Shown piece by piece: positions 54,691 to 64,000 of a DNA stretch of 64,000 bases (within the stretch, counting starts at the first letter, position 1; each line of letters opens with the position of its first letter). The translations under genes were made by a program, and so were the position numbers. The notes beneath the pieces are model-generated. The model saw only the letters and a list, made by a program, of their open reading frames with translations. It ran no database searches and was not told where the DNA came from. Origin of the DNA: Corynebacterium renale (GTDB taxonomy: Bacteria; Actinomycetota; Actinomycetes; Mycobacteriales; Mycobacteriaceae); NCBI RefSeq assembly GCF_002563965.1, contig NZ_PDJF01000001.1, positions 1,302,001-1,366,000 on the forward strand. The letters run 5' to 3'.

Positions 54691-55454
54691 TCTTCGTAGA
54701 TGGAGGCGGCGAAATCGCCGATCGCCGCCTCGGGGTCGTGGTAGATGGAGTTGACGTCGTTGTCAGTCTCGTCGGGGTGGTGGAGCGAGAAGCTCAGGTA
54801 AGACTCGTATTCGGAGTCGGGGAGGTTGGCGGTGAGGAACGTCAGCACACTATCGACGACCATCCGGCGCAAACCGTCCGTGTTCTCCGCATCGAGCTGG
54901 TTGATCCCGAAGATATTGTCAAAGAGCCTGGCGCTGGTGACCCGCGACGTGCACAGAGACGTGACCATGTAATAAATATCGTAAGCGGAAATACCTGGGC
55001 GGAAAGCGCCCGCATCCTGGCCCAGCATCAGCAGTTTATCCAGCGGCAAAATGATGCGTGACTGGTCAAAAACTGCCGGGATGCTCTCGAGGTCAAGCAC
55101 GTGGTCGGTAGCTTCGCGCTGAATCAAGGCCACAGCTTCAGGATGGTGCACGTAGCGGTTGTAGATTGCTTCCACGATGTGGCGCACGCCTTCTACCGGG
55201 ATTGCGGTGTCTACCTGGAGTTCCGCTTCGGTGGGGTGGAGGCGTTCCAGAGCCTCTTGGAGCACTTGTTGGTACAGGCCCTTTTTGTCGCCGAAGTAGT
55301 AGTGGATCATGCGTTTAGACATGCCCGATTGCTGTGCGATACGCTCGAGCTTCGCGTCCGAGTAGGACCGTTGCGAAAACGCCTCCAATGCAACGCGGAT
55401 GACATCGTCCTGCGTCACCGTGTTTGCGTTGTCGGGGGTCTGAGCCTGTGCCAT
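54687..55454 (-). CDS. TetR/AcrR family regulator
   Basis: 255 residues, on the long side for the family. The DNA-binding domain (about 15-65) reads [40 protein letters not shown]. The C-terminal helical part has the [13 protein letters not shown] pattern and an acidic tail. The ligand and targets are unknown. It is divergent from mdh and shares 279 bases with it, so control of mdh or itself is possible. It overlaps the clpX stop by four bases. Confidence 0.86.
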   Translation of the reverse strand: MAQAQTPDNANTVTQDDVIRVALEAFSQRSYSDAKLERIAQQSGMSKRMIHYYFGDKKGLYQQVLQEALERLHPTEAELQVDTAIPVEGVRHIVEAIYNRYVHHPEAVALIQREATDHVLDLESIPAVFDQSRIILPLDKLLMLGQDAGAFRPGISAYDIYYMVTSLCTSRVTSARLFDNIFGINQLDAENTDGLRRMVVDSVLTFLTANLPDSEYESYLSFSLHHPDETDNDVNSIYHDPEAAIGDFAASIYED

Positions 55455-55531
55455 TACTACCTACTATGCCTTTCGAAATGTGCTATCACAGCAAGATACA
55501 TGTGTAAGAGTACGGTGTTTGCTTTGTTTTT

Positions 55532-55598
55532 GGGGGTGAAAAGGGCAAAACCGTGCATAAACGGGTATTTGGGGGTAGGGAAATGTCGTTTCGGGGGT
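55532..55598. promoter_or_regulatory. three GGGGGT boxes upstream of mdh
   Basis: GGGGGT occurs at 55532-55537, 55571-55576 and 55593-55598, all in the same orientation, within the mdh/TetR intergenic region. Tandem G-runs of this form resemble the RamA binding motif of C. glutamicum as I recall it. RamA activates acetate and TCA-cycle genes there. Confidence 0.5.
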
Positions 55599-55718
55599 GA
55601 TTTAACGGGTCTAGTAACCGGACTTAATCGGGAGTATCCTCGTAGTTGTTATACGTCTGAGTTATCTGATTGCTCTGGCGGAACCTATAGGGCCTTGTAG
55701 CCCAGCTGAGACTTATGA

Positions 55719-56711
<993 letters not shown>

Positions 56712-56724
56712 TCTCGCGTAGAAA

Positions 56725-56764
56725 AAGGCCGGGCTCACACCGCTGAAGGTGTGGGCCCGGCCTT
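56725..56764. terminator. bidirectional terminator between mdh and the DHA2 exporter gene
   Basis: 17-bp stem AAGGCCGGGCTCACACC / GGTGTGGGCCCGGCCTT with one G-T pair and a six-base loop. On the minus strand TTTTTC follows, so it clearly ends the exporter gene; it is 13 bases after mdh on the plus strand. Confidence 0.88.
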
Positions 56765-56793
56765 GCTTGCGCTACGTTTTTAGGCGCTGCGCG

Positions 56794-58326
56794 CTAGCCC
56801 CGTTGCGCGGACCCGAACCGGCGCACGGAGGTGTCCTTGCGGCCGACGCGCCAGTAGGCGACGGCAACGCAGACGCACAGTGCCATGATGATGGCGATGA
56901 TGAGGTAGGAGGCGAAGAGTGCCTTCGACCATGCTTCCACGGAACTCTGGGTGCCCACGATGGCGAAGAGCACGCCCGTGGTGATCGTGTTTCCGATTGC
57001 GGTGGCGATACGCTGCACAGTTTGGGTGACACCGCCAGCTACGCCGCCTAATGCGGGTGGGACGTCGAGCATGGCTTGGGTCTGGTTGACGGAGCTCATC
57101 ATGCCTTGTCCGATACCTTGTACCGCGAAGCCGATGGACATGAACCACGGCGAGTAGCCCTTGGGTACAAGGAGTGCGCAGAATCCCGCGATGAGGACAC
57201 CGAGCATCATCATTGTCACAGCGAATACCTGGAGCCCGCGGCCACGTACGATGGCATACTTGCCGCTCCACAGTGCGGCGATAGCACTGGTCAGCGCGTT
57301 AGGTAGACCAATCAGGCCGGCGATCATCGCGCTCATGAGCAGTCCCTGCTGGACGTAAATCGCAACGAGTGCGAATACGGACGTGATACCCAGGAATTGC
57401 AACAGGCCGACGGCCACGTTGTAACTGAAGCTCGTGAGTGTGAACAAGCGCAGGTCAACCATAGGTTGCTTGCCGTGCTTGGCGTACCGGTTTTCCCACC
57501 ACACGAAGCCCACGCCGAGGACCACCGCGATGGGCAAGAGGCCCCAGCGCCAGGCGCTGCCGTGGGAGGCGAAAGGCAGCATAATGCACAGGACGGCGAG
57601 GATCAGGGTGACCATGCCCACGGGGTCGAGGTCCATCTTTGCCACGAGGTGTGATCCCTTGCCCGCTTTGCGACGTTTCCCTTCGGCATTAAACGGCAAC
57701 CAGAAAGCACCCGCGATGAGCCCGATGAGGCCGAGTGGAAGGTTGATCAGGAATGAGGAGCGCCACCCGAGGTCGCCGCCGAACCAGGTGATAAGGAGGC
57801 CCGTGAGGACAGGGCCGAGGGCAACCGATACCGAAATAACAAAGCCGAAGAGTGAGAATGCCTTCGCGCGTGCCTGCCCGGAGAAGTATTGCTGAATAAT
57901 GCCGGTGACCTGGGGCGAAAACACGCCTGCGGCCAGACCCTGGACGATGCGGAGGATGTTGAGCCACAAGGCATCAGAAACAAGGCCACAGGCGGTGGAT
58001 GCCAGCGTGAAGGCGGCCAGCCCGATCATGAAGAGCTCGGCGCGGCCGAAGATGTCACCCAGACGTCCGGAAGGCACAAGCGCGATGCCAATAGCGAGGG
58101 CGTATCCGGCCAGAACCCACTGGATTTCAGCAGGGGTGGCGCCGGTGGCGTGCCCGATGGAGCTTAAAGCCACGTTGACGGAGCTGACCTGGATGAGCGA
58201 CATGGCGAGCACGATGAGCAGAACCGCGAGAATCTTGTTGCGGTTGTAGCGTCGTGACGAGCCGACGACGGAAATCCATTTCGGATCATTTTTTGCGACT
58301 GTGGGCTTATAAACCTCTTCTGACAC
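56794..58326 (-). CDS. MFS drug exporter, DHA2 (EmrB/QacA) family
   Basis: 510 residues with about 14 hydrophobic segments. The DHA2 pattern includes VALSSIGHATGATPAEIQWV in helix 1 and its loop, LVPSGRLGDIFGRAELFMIG (motif A), and RIVQGLAAGVFSPQVTGIIQ (motif B), then GPVLTGLLITWFGGDLGWRS (motif C). It probably exports drugs or metabolites with protons. No adjacent same-strand regulator. It ends near the mdh terminator, and valS starts divergently 109 bases away. Confidence 0.88.
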   Translation of the reverse strand: MSEEVYKPTVAKNDPKWISVVGSSRRYNRNKILAVLLIVLAMSLIQVSSVNVALSSIGHATGATPAEIQWVLAGYALAIGIALVPSGRLGDIFGRAELFMIGLAAFTLASTACGLVSDALWLNILRIVQGLAAGVFSPQVTGIIQQYFSGQARAKAFSLFGFVISVSVALGPVLTGLLITWFGGDLGWRSSFLINLPLGLIGLIAGAFWLPFNAEGKRRKAGKGSHLVAKMDLDPVGMVTLILAVLCIMLPFASHGSAWRWGLLPIAVVLGVGFVWWENRYAKHGKQPMVDLRLFTLTSFSYNVAVGLLQFLGITSVFALVAIYVQQGLLMSAMIAGLIGLPNALTSAIAALWSGKYAIVRGRGLQVFAVTMMMLGVLIAGFCALLVPKGYSPWFMSIGFAVQGIGQGMMSSVNQTQAMLDVPPALGGVAGGVTQTVQRIATAIGNTITTGVLFAIVGTQSSVEAWSKALFASYLIIAIIMALCVCVAVAYWRVGRKDTSVRRFGSAQRG

Positions 58327-58421
58327 TTCTCTCCTTATTCACCGCACACAATGTAATAGCGCATTTATGCTACGCCTACCCCCAGACAAAGGTGCTATCT
58401 CCCCGCGAACTCTATGGCGGT

Positions 58422-58427
58422 TATGAT
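58422..58427 (+). promoter_or_regulatory. -10 box of valS
   Basis: TATGAT ends seven bases before GTG 58435, the spacing of a leaderless start. No good -35 box is visible. Confidence 0.55.
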
Positions 58428-58434
58428 AGTGCGC

Positions 58435-61131
58435 GTGACTAATCAAGATGCTGCAACTGATCGTGTAAATAATTTGCCCAAGTCGTGGGATCCTCATGAG
58501 CATGAGGCCAAGCTGTACCAGCAGTGGCTGGATCGCGGCTATTTCACGGCTGATACGGCGAGCAAGAAGCCACCGTTCTCCATCGTGCTTCCTCCGCCGA
58601 ACGTGACGGGCCAGTTGCACATGGGTCATGCTTTGGACCACACGCTGATGGACGCGATCGCACGTCGTAAGCGGATGCAGGGCTTCGAGGTCCTGTGGTT
58701 GCCGGGCATGGACCACGCGGGCATCGCAACGCAGACAAAGGTGGAGTCACGCCTAAAGGAAACTGAGGGCAAGGACCGCCACGATTATGGTCGCGAGGAA
58801 TTCATTTCCAAGGTCTGGGAGTGGAAGGAAGAGTACGGGGGCACGATTCTGCAGCAGATGCGTGCCATCGGCGATTCCGTCGACTGGTCCCGTGAGCGCT
58901 TCACCCTCGACGAGGGCTTGTCGCGCGCAGTGCAGACGATCTTTAAGCAGCTTTACGACGAAGGCATGATCTACCGCGCCAATCGCCTGGTGAATTGGTC
59001 GCCAAACTTGCGCACCGCGGTCTCTGATATCGAGGTGGTGTACAAGGACGTTGAGGGCGAGCTGGTCAGCTTCCGCTACGGTTCCCTCAACGACGATGAG
59101 CCGCACATGATCGTGGCCACGACCCGTATTGAGACGATGCTTGGCGACGTCGCCATCGCCGTCCACCCAGATGACGAACGCTACACGGACATGGTGGGCA
59201 AGACGCTGCCGCACCCATTCCGTGACGATCTGACAATCCAGATCATCGCTGATGACTACGTGGACCCCGAATTCGGTACCGGCGCGGTGAAGATCACCCC
59301 AGCCCACGACCCGAACGACTACGCAATGGGCCTACGCCACAACTTGGACATGCCACAGGTTATTGACGAGTCCGGCCGCATCGCCGACACCGGCACCAAG
59401 TTTGACGGCCTCACCCGCGAGGAAGCACGCGAAGCATTGCGCGAAGCGCTTCGCGAGCAAGGGCGCATCGTCAAGGAGATTCGCCCGTACGTCCACTCGG
59501 TGGGCCACTCGGAGCGCTCCGGCGAACCAATCGAGCCGCGTCTTTCGCTGCAGTGGTTCGTAAGGGTCGACGAGCTAGCCAAGATGGCTGGCGACGCCGT
59601 CCGCGAAGGCGATACGACTATCCACCCGAAGTCCCTGGAACCCCGTTACTTCGACTGGGTAGACAACATGCATGACTGGACAATTTCGCGCCAGCTGTGG
59701 TGGGGCCACCGCATCCCAATCTGGTACGGCCCGGACGGGGAAGTGGTCTGCTGTGGCCCTGACGAAGAACCGCCAGCCGGCTACGAACAGGACCCGGACG
59801 TCTTGGACACCTGGTTTAGCTCTGCGCTGTGGCCGTTCTCCACGATGGGTTGGCCCGACAAGACCCCTGAACTAGAGAAGTTCTACCCAACTTCTGTCCT
59901 GGTGACCGCATACGACATTCTGTTCTTCTGGGTTGCCCGCATGATGATGTTCGGCACCTTTGCTGCCAAGCACACCCCGGAGATCCTGGGCGAAGGCAAG
60001 GATGGCCGACCCCAGATTCCGTTCACTGATCTCTTCCTCCACGGCTTGGTCCGCGATGAGCACGGCCGCAAGATGAGTAAGTCCCTGGGCAACGGCATCA
60101 ACCCGATGGACTGGGTCGAACGCTACGGTGCCGACGCACTGCGCTTTACCCTGGCCCGTGGCGCGAACCCAGGCGTGGACCTGCCCGTCGGTGAGGACCA
60201 TGCGCAGAGTTCCCGCAACTTTGCCACCAAGCTGTTCAACGCGGCACGCTTCGCGTTGATGAATGGCGCGCAGGTGGGCGAGCTGCCGGCCCGTGAGGAC
60301 TTGACGGACGCTGACCGCTGGATCCTGGACCGCGTGGAAGAAGTACGCGCAAAGGTCGACGGTTACCTGGACGAATACCACTTCTCCCGCGCAAATGAGG
60401 AGCTGTATTCCTTTACCTGGGGCGAGTTCTGCGACTGGTACTTGGAGATTGCCAAGACCCAGATTCCACGCGATGGTATGGATGAGCGTGGCCGCAACAC
60501 TCAGATCGTTCTAGGCCGTGTCCTCGACGTTGTGTTGCGTCTACTGCACCCGGCGATGCCGTTCGTTACCGAGGTTCTGTGGACCGCGCTCACCGGTAAG
60601 GAGTCCGTCACGATTGCTCCTTGGCCAACCCAGGAAGACACCAACGGTGGGGCAGCGGCAGACGAGCGCGCAGCTCGGCGTATCGCTGACGTAGAAAAAC
60701 TTGTCACCGAACTGCGCCGCTTCCGTTCCGACCAGGGTGTGAAGCCTTCCCAGAAAGTGCCGGCACGCATCGACTTCGCTGCCGCTGACCTCGAAGCCCA
60801 GGAGAACGTAATCCGTTCGCTGGCCCGCGCCGAGGTTCCAGCTGAAGACTTCGAGGCTTCCGCTTCCCTGGAGATTCGCTTGAGTCAGGCCACGATTGAG
60901 GTGGCGTTGGACACCTCGGGGACCGTCGATAAGCAAGCAGAACGCAAGCGCCTAGAAAAGGACCTAGCGGCTGCCCAGAAGGAATTGGACAATGCAGCGA
61001 ACAAGCTGGGCAACCCGAACTTCGTGGGCAAGGCCCCGGAGCACGTGGTCAACGACATTAAGAACCGTCAGCAGGTAGCCCAGGAAGAATTTGAGCGCCT
61101 GACTGCCCGCTTGGAGGCACTCGGTGAGTAA
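58435..61131 (+). CDS. valS: valyl-tRNA synthetase
   Basis: 898 residues from GTG 58435, chosen because a TATGAT box ends seven bases upstream; ATG 58414 would add seven residues but lies before that box. Class I marks: HIGH-type [18 protein letters not shown], the editing domain with ARITTIRIE-like [18 protein letters not shown], the [16 protein letters not shown] stretch specific to ValS, and KMSKS in [13 protein letters not shown] coiled-coil C terminus (about 825-895) ends the protein. It charges tRNA-Val. folC overlaps its end by eight bases. Confidence 0.97.
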   Translation: MTNQDAATDRVNNLPKSWDPHEHEAKLYQQWLDRGYFTADTASKKPPFSIVLPPPNVTGQLHMGHALDHTLMDAIARRKRMQGFEVLWLPGMDHAGIATQTKVESRLKETEGKDRHDYGREEFISKVWEWKEEYGGTILQQMRAIGDSVDWSRERFTLDEGLSRAVQTIFKQLYDEGMIYRANRLVNWSPNLRTAVSDIEVVYKDVEGELVSFRYGSLNDDEPHMIVATTRIETMLGDVAIAVHPDDERYTDMVGKTLPHPFRDDLTIQIIADDYVDPEFGTGAVKITPAHDPNDYAMGLRHNLDMPQVIDESGRIADTGTKFDGLTREEAREALREALREQGRIVKEIRPYVHSVGHSERSGEPIEPRLSLQWFVRVDELAKMAGDAVREGDTTIHPKSLEPRYFDWVDNMHDWTISRQLWWGHRIPIWYGPDGEVVCCGPDEEPPAGYEQDPDVLDTWFSSALWPFSTMGWPDKTPELEKFYPTSVLVTAYDILFFWVARMMMFGTFAAKHTPEILGEGKDGRPQIPFTDLFLHGLVRDEHGRKMSKSLGNGINPMDWVERYGADALRFTLARGANPGVDLPVGEDHAQSSRNFATKLFNAARFALMNGAQVGELPAREDLTDADRWILDRVEEVRAKVDGYLDEYHFSRANEELYSFTWGEFCDWYLEIAKTQIPRDGMDERGRNTQIVLGRVLDVVLRLLHPAMPFVTEVLWTALTGKESVTIAPWPTQEDTNGGAAADERAARRIADVEKLVTELRRFRSDQGVKPSQKVPARIDFAAADLEAQENVIRSLARAEVPAEDFEASASLEIRLSQATIEVALDTSGTVDKQAERKRLEKDLAAAQKELDNAANKLGNPNFVGKAPEHVVNDIKNRQQVAQEEFERLTARLEALGE

Positions 61132-62602
61132 AGAGGAAGTACGCCTCGACGAAACCGGCTTGAGCCTGCCCATCGACATGGGCGCGGACAAAGGTGACTT
61201 GGATGCTCCGATTGAGGATCCCGTCACTCCGGAGGACATGCAGCGCCTGGCAGCCACGGAAGCGGAACTCGACCAGCGCTGGCCGGAGACGAAGATTGAT
61301 CCGAGCCTCGAGCGCATCGAGAAGCTGTTGGACATTCTGGGGTCCCCGCACCGCAACTACCAGGCGATTCACGTCGCTGGTACAAACGGCAAGACTTCGA
61401 CGGTGCGCATGATCGAATCGCTGCTGCGCGCCTTCCACCGCCGCACCGGGCGTACCACAAGCCCGCACCTGCAGTGGGCTACGGAGCGCATTGCTATCGA
61501 CGGCCTCCCGGTCCACCCACGCGTCTACGCGGACACATGGGAAGAGATTAAGCCGTACGTCGAGATGGTCGACGCCCAATCTGATGTCCCGATGAGCAAG
61601 TTTGAAGTCCTCACAGCGATGGCGTACGCAGCCTTCGCGGACGCGCCCGTCGATGTCGCAGTCGTAGAGACCGGCATGGGTGGTACCTGGGATGCTACAA
61701 ATGTCATCGATGCTGACATCGCCGTGATCACTCCCATCGGGATGGACCACACTGATTACCTCGGCGACACTCTCGCAGAGATTGCGGGGGAGAAGGCTGG
61801 CATCATTAAATCCCGCTGGGATAAAGAAGACCTCCTTTCCCCGCCGGACAACGTCGCAATCGTTGGCTCCCAAGAGCCGGAGGCCATGCAGGTGCTTTTG
61901 GAGCGCGCAGTCTCCGTAGACGCGCAGGTTGCCCGCTTTGGAAGCGAGTACGGCGTGGTGGAATCACGTGTTGCCGTCGGTGGCCAGCAACTTACTCTGC
62001 GCGGCCTGGCCGGCGAGTACACCGAGATCTTCCTGCCCGCCTCAGGCGTGCACCAGGCAGAAAACGCTGCCACCGCGCTGGCCGCCGTGGAGGCATTCTT
62101 CGGTGCAGGACCCGGACGGCAACTCGATGTCGAAACCGTTCGACGCGGATTCGCCCAACTGGTTAACCCAGGCCGCCTTGAGCGCGTGCGCGCAACCCCG
62201 ACTACGTTCATCGACGCTGCCCACAACCCCCACGGGATGCATGCGCTTGGGGAGGCGCTCGAGCGTGACTTCGATTTCCAGCGCCTTATCGCTGTCGTAG
62301 GAATCCTCGGCGACAAGGACGTCACTGGAATTCTCCGCGAGCTGGAGCCGCACGTCTCTGAGATCGTGTGTACCCAAAATAGTTCGCCGCGTGCCCTAGA
62401 CGCCTACGAACTGGCCGAACTCGCCCGCGATATTTTCGGCGAAGAACGAGTGCATGTCGACGACGACCTGCCGGCAGCCATCGAAACTGCTGTAGAGTTA
62501 GCCGAAGATGCCGACATCCAGTCCGGTTCCGGAATCATTATCACAGGATCTGTGGTCACAGCCGGTGAAGCCCGCACCCTCTTTGGAAAGGACCCCGCGT
62601 GA
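61124..62602 (+). CDS. folC: bifunctional folylpolyglutamate/dihydrofolate synthase
   Basis: 492 residues from GTG 61124. An N-terminal extension of about 55 residues precedes the Mur-ligase-type P-loop [20 protein letters not shown]. The second motif [20 protein letters not shown] and the [20 protein letters not shown] strand are typical of FolC, as is the C-terminal [16 protein letters not shown]. It adds glutamate to folates. It overlaps valS by eight bases and the next gene by four, indicating translational coupling. Confidence 0.95.
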   Translation: MSKEEVRLDETGLSLPIDMGADKGDLDAPIEDPVTPEDMQRLAATEAELDQRWPETKIDPSLERIEKLLDILGSPHRNYQAIHVAGTNGKTSTVRMIESLLRAFHRRTGRTTSPHLQWATERIAIDGLPVHPRVYADTWEEIKPYVEMVDAQSDVPMSKFEVLTAMAYAAFADAPVDVAVVETGMGGTWDATNVIDADIAVITPIGMDHTDYLGDTLAEIAGEKAGIIKSRWDKEDLLSPPDNVAIVGSQEPEAMQVLLERAVSVDAQVARFGSEYGVVESRVAVGGQQLTLRGLAGEYTEIFLPASGVHQAENAATALAAVEAFFGAGPGRQLDVETVRRGFAQLVNPGRLERVRATPTTFIDAAHNPHGMHALGEALERDFDFQRLIAVVGILGDKDVTGILRELEPHVSEIVCTQNSSPRALDAYELAELARDIFGEERVHVDDDLPAAIETAVELAEDADIQSGSGIIITGSVVTAGEARTLFGKDPA

Positions 62603-63030
62603 CAAACACGCCACGTAAGCCCGAACCAGAATACGGGCCCCTCGGGCCAGGGCACGCCCCGGAAAAGGATCCACTCAAGGGTTTCCGTGGCGTGGCCTCT
62701 GGCACTCTCGTGATGGAAGCCATCACTATGGGCCTTGTGCTTACCGTCATTGGGCGTATTGATTCGGGAGCCTACTGGACAGCGGGCAACGCGACGTTTG
62801 TCATCGCAGTCGCTGTGGTCCACCTAGTTCTGGCGTTTCTGCAGCGGTTCTCGTGGGGGCTGCCCGCAGCCCTCGTGCTTCAAGTCATTTCCCTGGGTGG
62901 ATTCTTTGTCCACCCTTCAATGGGAATCATTGCGATTATCTTCTGCGCAGTCTGGTGGTACTTGATGCACCTGCGCTCCAGACTGGTGGCGCGCATGGAG
63001 CGTGGCCTGCTTACCACGCAGCACATGTAA
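62599..63030 (+). CDS. DUF4233 membrane protein
   Basis: 143 residues, four hydrophobic segments (around 30-50, 60-80, 84-98, 100-118). The N terminus is Pro-rich (PRKPEPEYGPLGPGHAPEKD), then GFRGVASGTLVMEAITMGLV. This small membrane protein follows folC in mycobacteria and corynebacteria. Function unknown; the coupling to folC may be only positional. Confidence 0.85.
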   Translation: MTNTPRKPEPEYGPLGPGHAPEKDPLKGFRGVASGTLVMEAITMGLVLTVIGRIDSGAYWTAGNATFVIAVAVVHLVLAFLQRFSWGLPAALVLQVISLGGFFVHPSMGIIAIIFCAVWWYLMHLRSRLVARMERGLLTTQHM

Positions 63031-63031
63031 C

Positions 63032-63478
63032 TTACTTGCGCACCGGATGGCCGGACGCAATAGAAATTTTGTTGAAAGCTTCAATGGTGACCGCCGCCCA
63101 CTGCAGGGCGGCGATTTGCTTTTCGTTGAATACCTTCGCAGCAGCCTCCCGCGCAGCCACATCCACTGGGCCACGCTCGGAACCGTTGAGGGCTTCCGCC
63201 AGTTGGAGTGCGGCGCGCTCTTCCTCGGAGTAGATTTCGGCGTTATGCCACGCTGGTAGGACGTCAAGCTTCAACTGGGAGATGCCAACCTCGCGGGCCT
63301 GCGGGCCGTGGACGGATAGGCAGGTAGGGCAGCCGTTGATCTGGCTGATCCGAACCATCACTAACTCAATGAGCTCAGGGCTCAAGCCTGCTTCTGCGGC
63401 GACATCGTTGATGGTGCCTGCTGCTGCAAGGAACTTCTTGTAGGTTTCGGGGAACTGTTGATCAAGAAAAGTACTCAT
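63032..63478 (-). CDS. carboxymuconolactone decarboxylase / AhpD-like protein
   Basis: 148 residues from ATG 63478; TACCGT (63486-63491, minus strand) ends seven bases upstream, so a leaderless message is likely; GTG 63487 is possible. The redox motif NGCPTCLSVHG (CxxC with a following His) in the middle identifies an AhpD-like peroxidase-type fold. It may reduce peroxides with thiol partners. It converges on the DUF4233 gene, stops one base apart. Confidence 0.88.
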   Translation of the reverse strand: MSTFLDQQFPETYKKFLAAAGTINDVAAEAGLSPELIELVMVRISQINGCPTCLSVHGPQAREVGISQLKLDVLPAWHNAEIYSEEERAALQLAEALNGSERGPVDVAAREAAAKVFNEKQIAALQWAAVTIEAFNKISIASGHPVRK

Positions 63479-63505
63479 GGCCGCCACGGTACTCGCGTCT
63501 TGTAT

Positions 63506-63859
63506 CTAATTCAGTGAGACCCATTCGCGGTCGTGTTCGTCTGCTTCACGGAGTTCACCGGCGAACTCATGCTTGGCTACATAGTTGACCACGTACGGGC
63601 ACACGGGAACGACGCGCAAGCCCGCTTCGGCGGTGTCGCGTAGCGCGAATTCTGTAGCGATGCCGGCGAGGCCACGGCCCGCGAATTCGTCAGGGGTTTG
63701 GACGCTGTAGAAGATGCGTTCGCCGTCGTGGTCCTTGTAGTGCACGGCGGAGGCGTAGTCGTGTGATGCAGAACCGCGGTATAACGCGGCATAGAGATTT
63801 TCCTCGGGGAAGTGCTCTACCGTGACTGGGTTTCCATGCTTGTCTTGGGTGTAATCCAT
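63506..63859 (-). CDS. small GNAT-fold N-acetyltransferase (YidJ-like)
   Basis: 117 residues from ATG 63859; the frame extends to 63931 but overlaps the ndk start region. The pattern [20 protein letters not shown], with the acetyl-CoA loop R-G-L-A-G, and [17 protein letters not shown] match the short GNAT class (Gcn5-related, DUF for YidJ). Substrate unknown. Confidence 0.83.
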   Translation of the reverse strand: MDYTQDKHGNPVTVEHFPEENLYAALYRGSASHDYASAVHYKDHDGERIFYSVQTPDEFAGRGLAGIATEFALRDTAEAGLRVVPVCPYVVNYVAKHEFAGELREADEHDREWVSLN

Positions 63860-63922
63860 GGTTCTATGATGGCCGTTTTGTTGGGTTCTCGCCACGTTAA
63901 AACTTCCGGTATGGTGTTCACC

Positions 63923-64000
63923 ATGACTCAACGTACTCTTATTCTGATTAAGCCAGACGGTGTCAAGCGTGGCCTCGTCGGTGAAATTATCTCCCGCATC
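63923..64000 (+). CDS. ndk: nucleoside diphosphate kinase (5' part, cut by the window end)
   Basis: Only 26 codons are present: [20 protein letters not shown], then IISRI, the standard Ndk N terminus with the KPDGV motif. TATGGT (63910-63915) ends seven bases before the ATG, so a leaderless start is likely. It balances NTP pools. It closes the folC-DUF4233-ndk order known from mycobacteria. Confidence 0.93.
   Translation, partial: MTQRTLILIKPDGVKRGLVGEIISRI

Overview
The window reads as a Corynebacterium chromosome segment (order Mycobacteriales). The conserved genes run in the order ssb-like, ettA, thioesterase, truncated globin glbO, pepN, Rv2466c-type DsbA protein, rpiB, tig, clpP1, clpP2, clpX, mdh, valS, folC, DUF4233 gene, ndk. 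From memory this follows the M. tuberculosis block Rv2478c to Rv2445c and the C. glutamicum block around cg2699 to cg2603. An LGFP-repeat protein, a metB close to a peptide ABC transporter, and many genes that start 6-8 bases after a TANNNT box (leaderless genes) fit the same group. No phage, insertion sequence, CRISPR array or rRNA was seen.

Region 1 (1-15.8 kb): end of a membrane protein, a TetR regulator, an SSB paralogue, EttA, a thioesterase, a conserved hypothetical, truncated globin, an MscS-type channel, metB, an SDR, an FAD/NAD(P)-binding protein, and a complete Opp-type ABC importer. McbR-like inverted repeats lie before metB and between the FAD protein and the importer, which suggests a sulfur link.

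Region 2 (15.8-20.1 kb): AT-richer accessory island with a GntR/UTRA regulator broken by one in-frame stop, a secreted LGFP-repeat protein with an unrecognised C-terminal domain, and an orphan beta-helix-like protein. It is inserted next to pepN.

Region 3 (20.1-31.5 kb): pepN, a mycothiol-linked DsbA-family protein, rpiB, a low-complexity membrane protein, tRNA-Gly, a CydDC-like heterodimeric ABC exporter, tRNA-Pro, tig and clpP1-clpP2.

Region 4 (31.5-53.3 kb): catabolic and accessory block between clpP2 and clpX. It holds a DUF421 protein, pdxS with divergent pdxR (no pdxT), a succinate-semialdehyde dehydrogenase, a tartrate dehydratase/transporter/AraC cluster, decaying remnants of an M20 peptidase fused to an MFS transporter, an aromatic-acid-type MFS, a complete deoxyribonucleoside catabolic set (SorC/DeoR-type regulator, deoD, MFS, deoC, phosphopentomutase-like), a 13E12-type HNH protein with its own promoter/operator-like repeat, an FMN reductase, nrdI-nrdF and a tautomerase.

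Region 5 (53.3-64 kb): clpX, a TetR regulator, mdh with three GGGGGT boxes upstream, a DHA2 MFS exporter, valS-folC-DUF4233, an AhpD-like protein, a GNAT acetyltransferase, and the start of ndk. Four convergent gene pairs share the bases of their stop codons.
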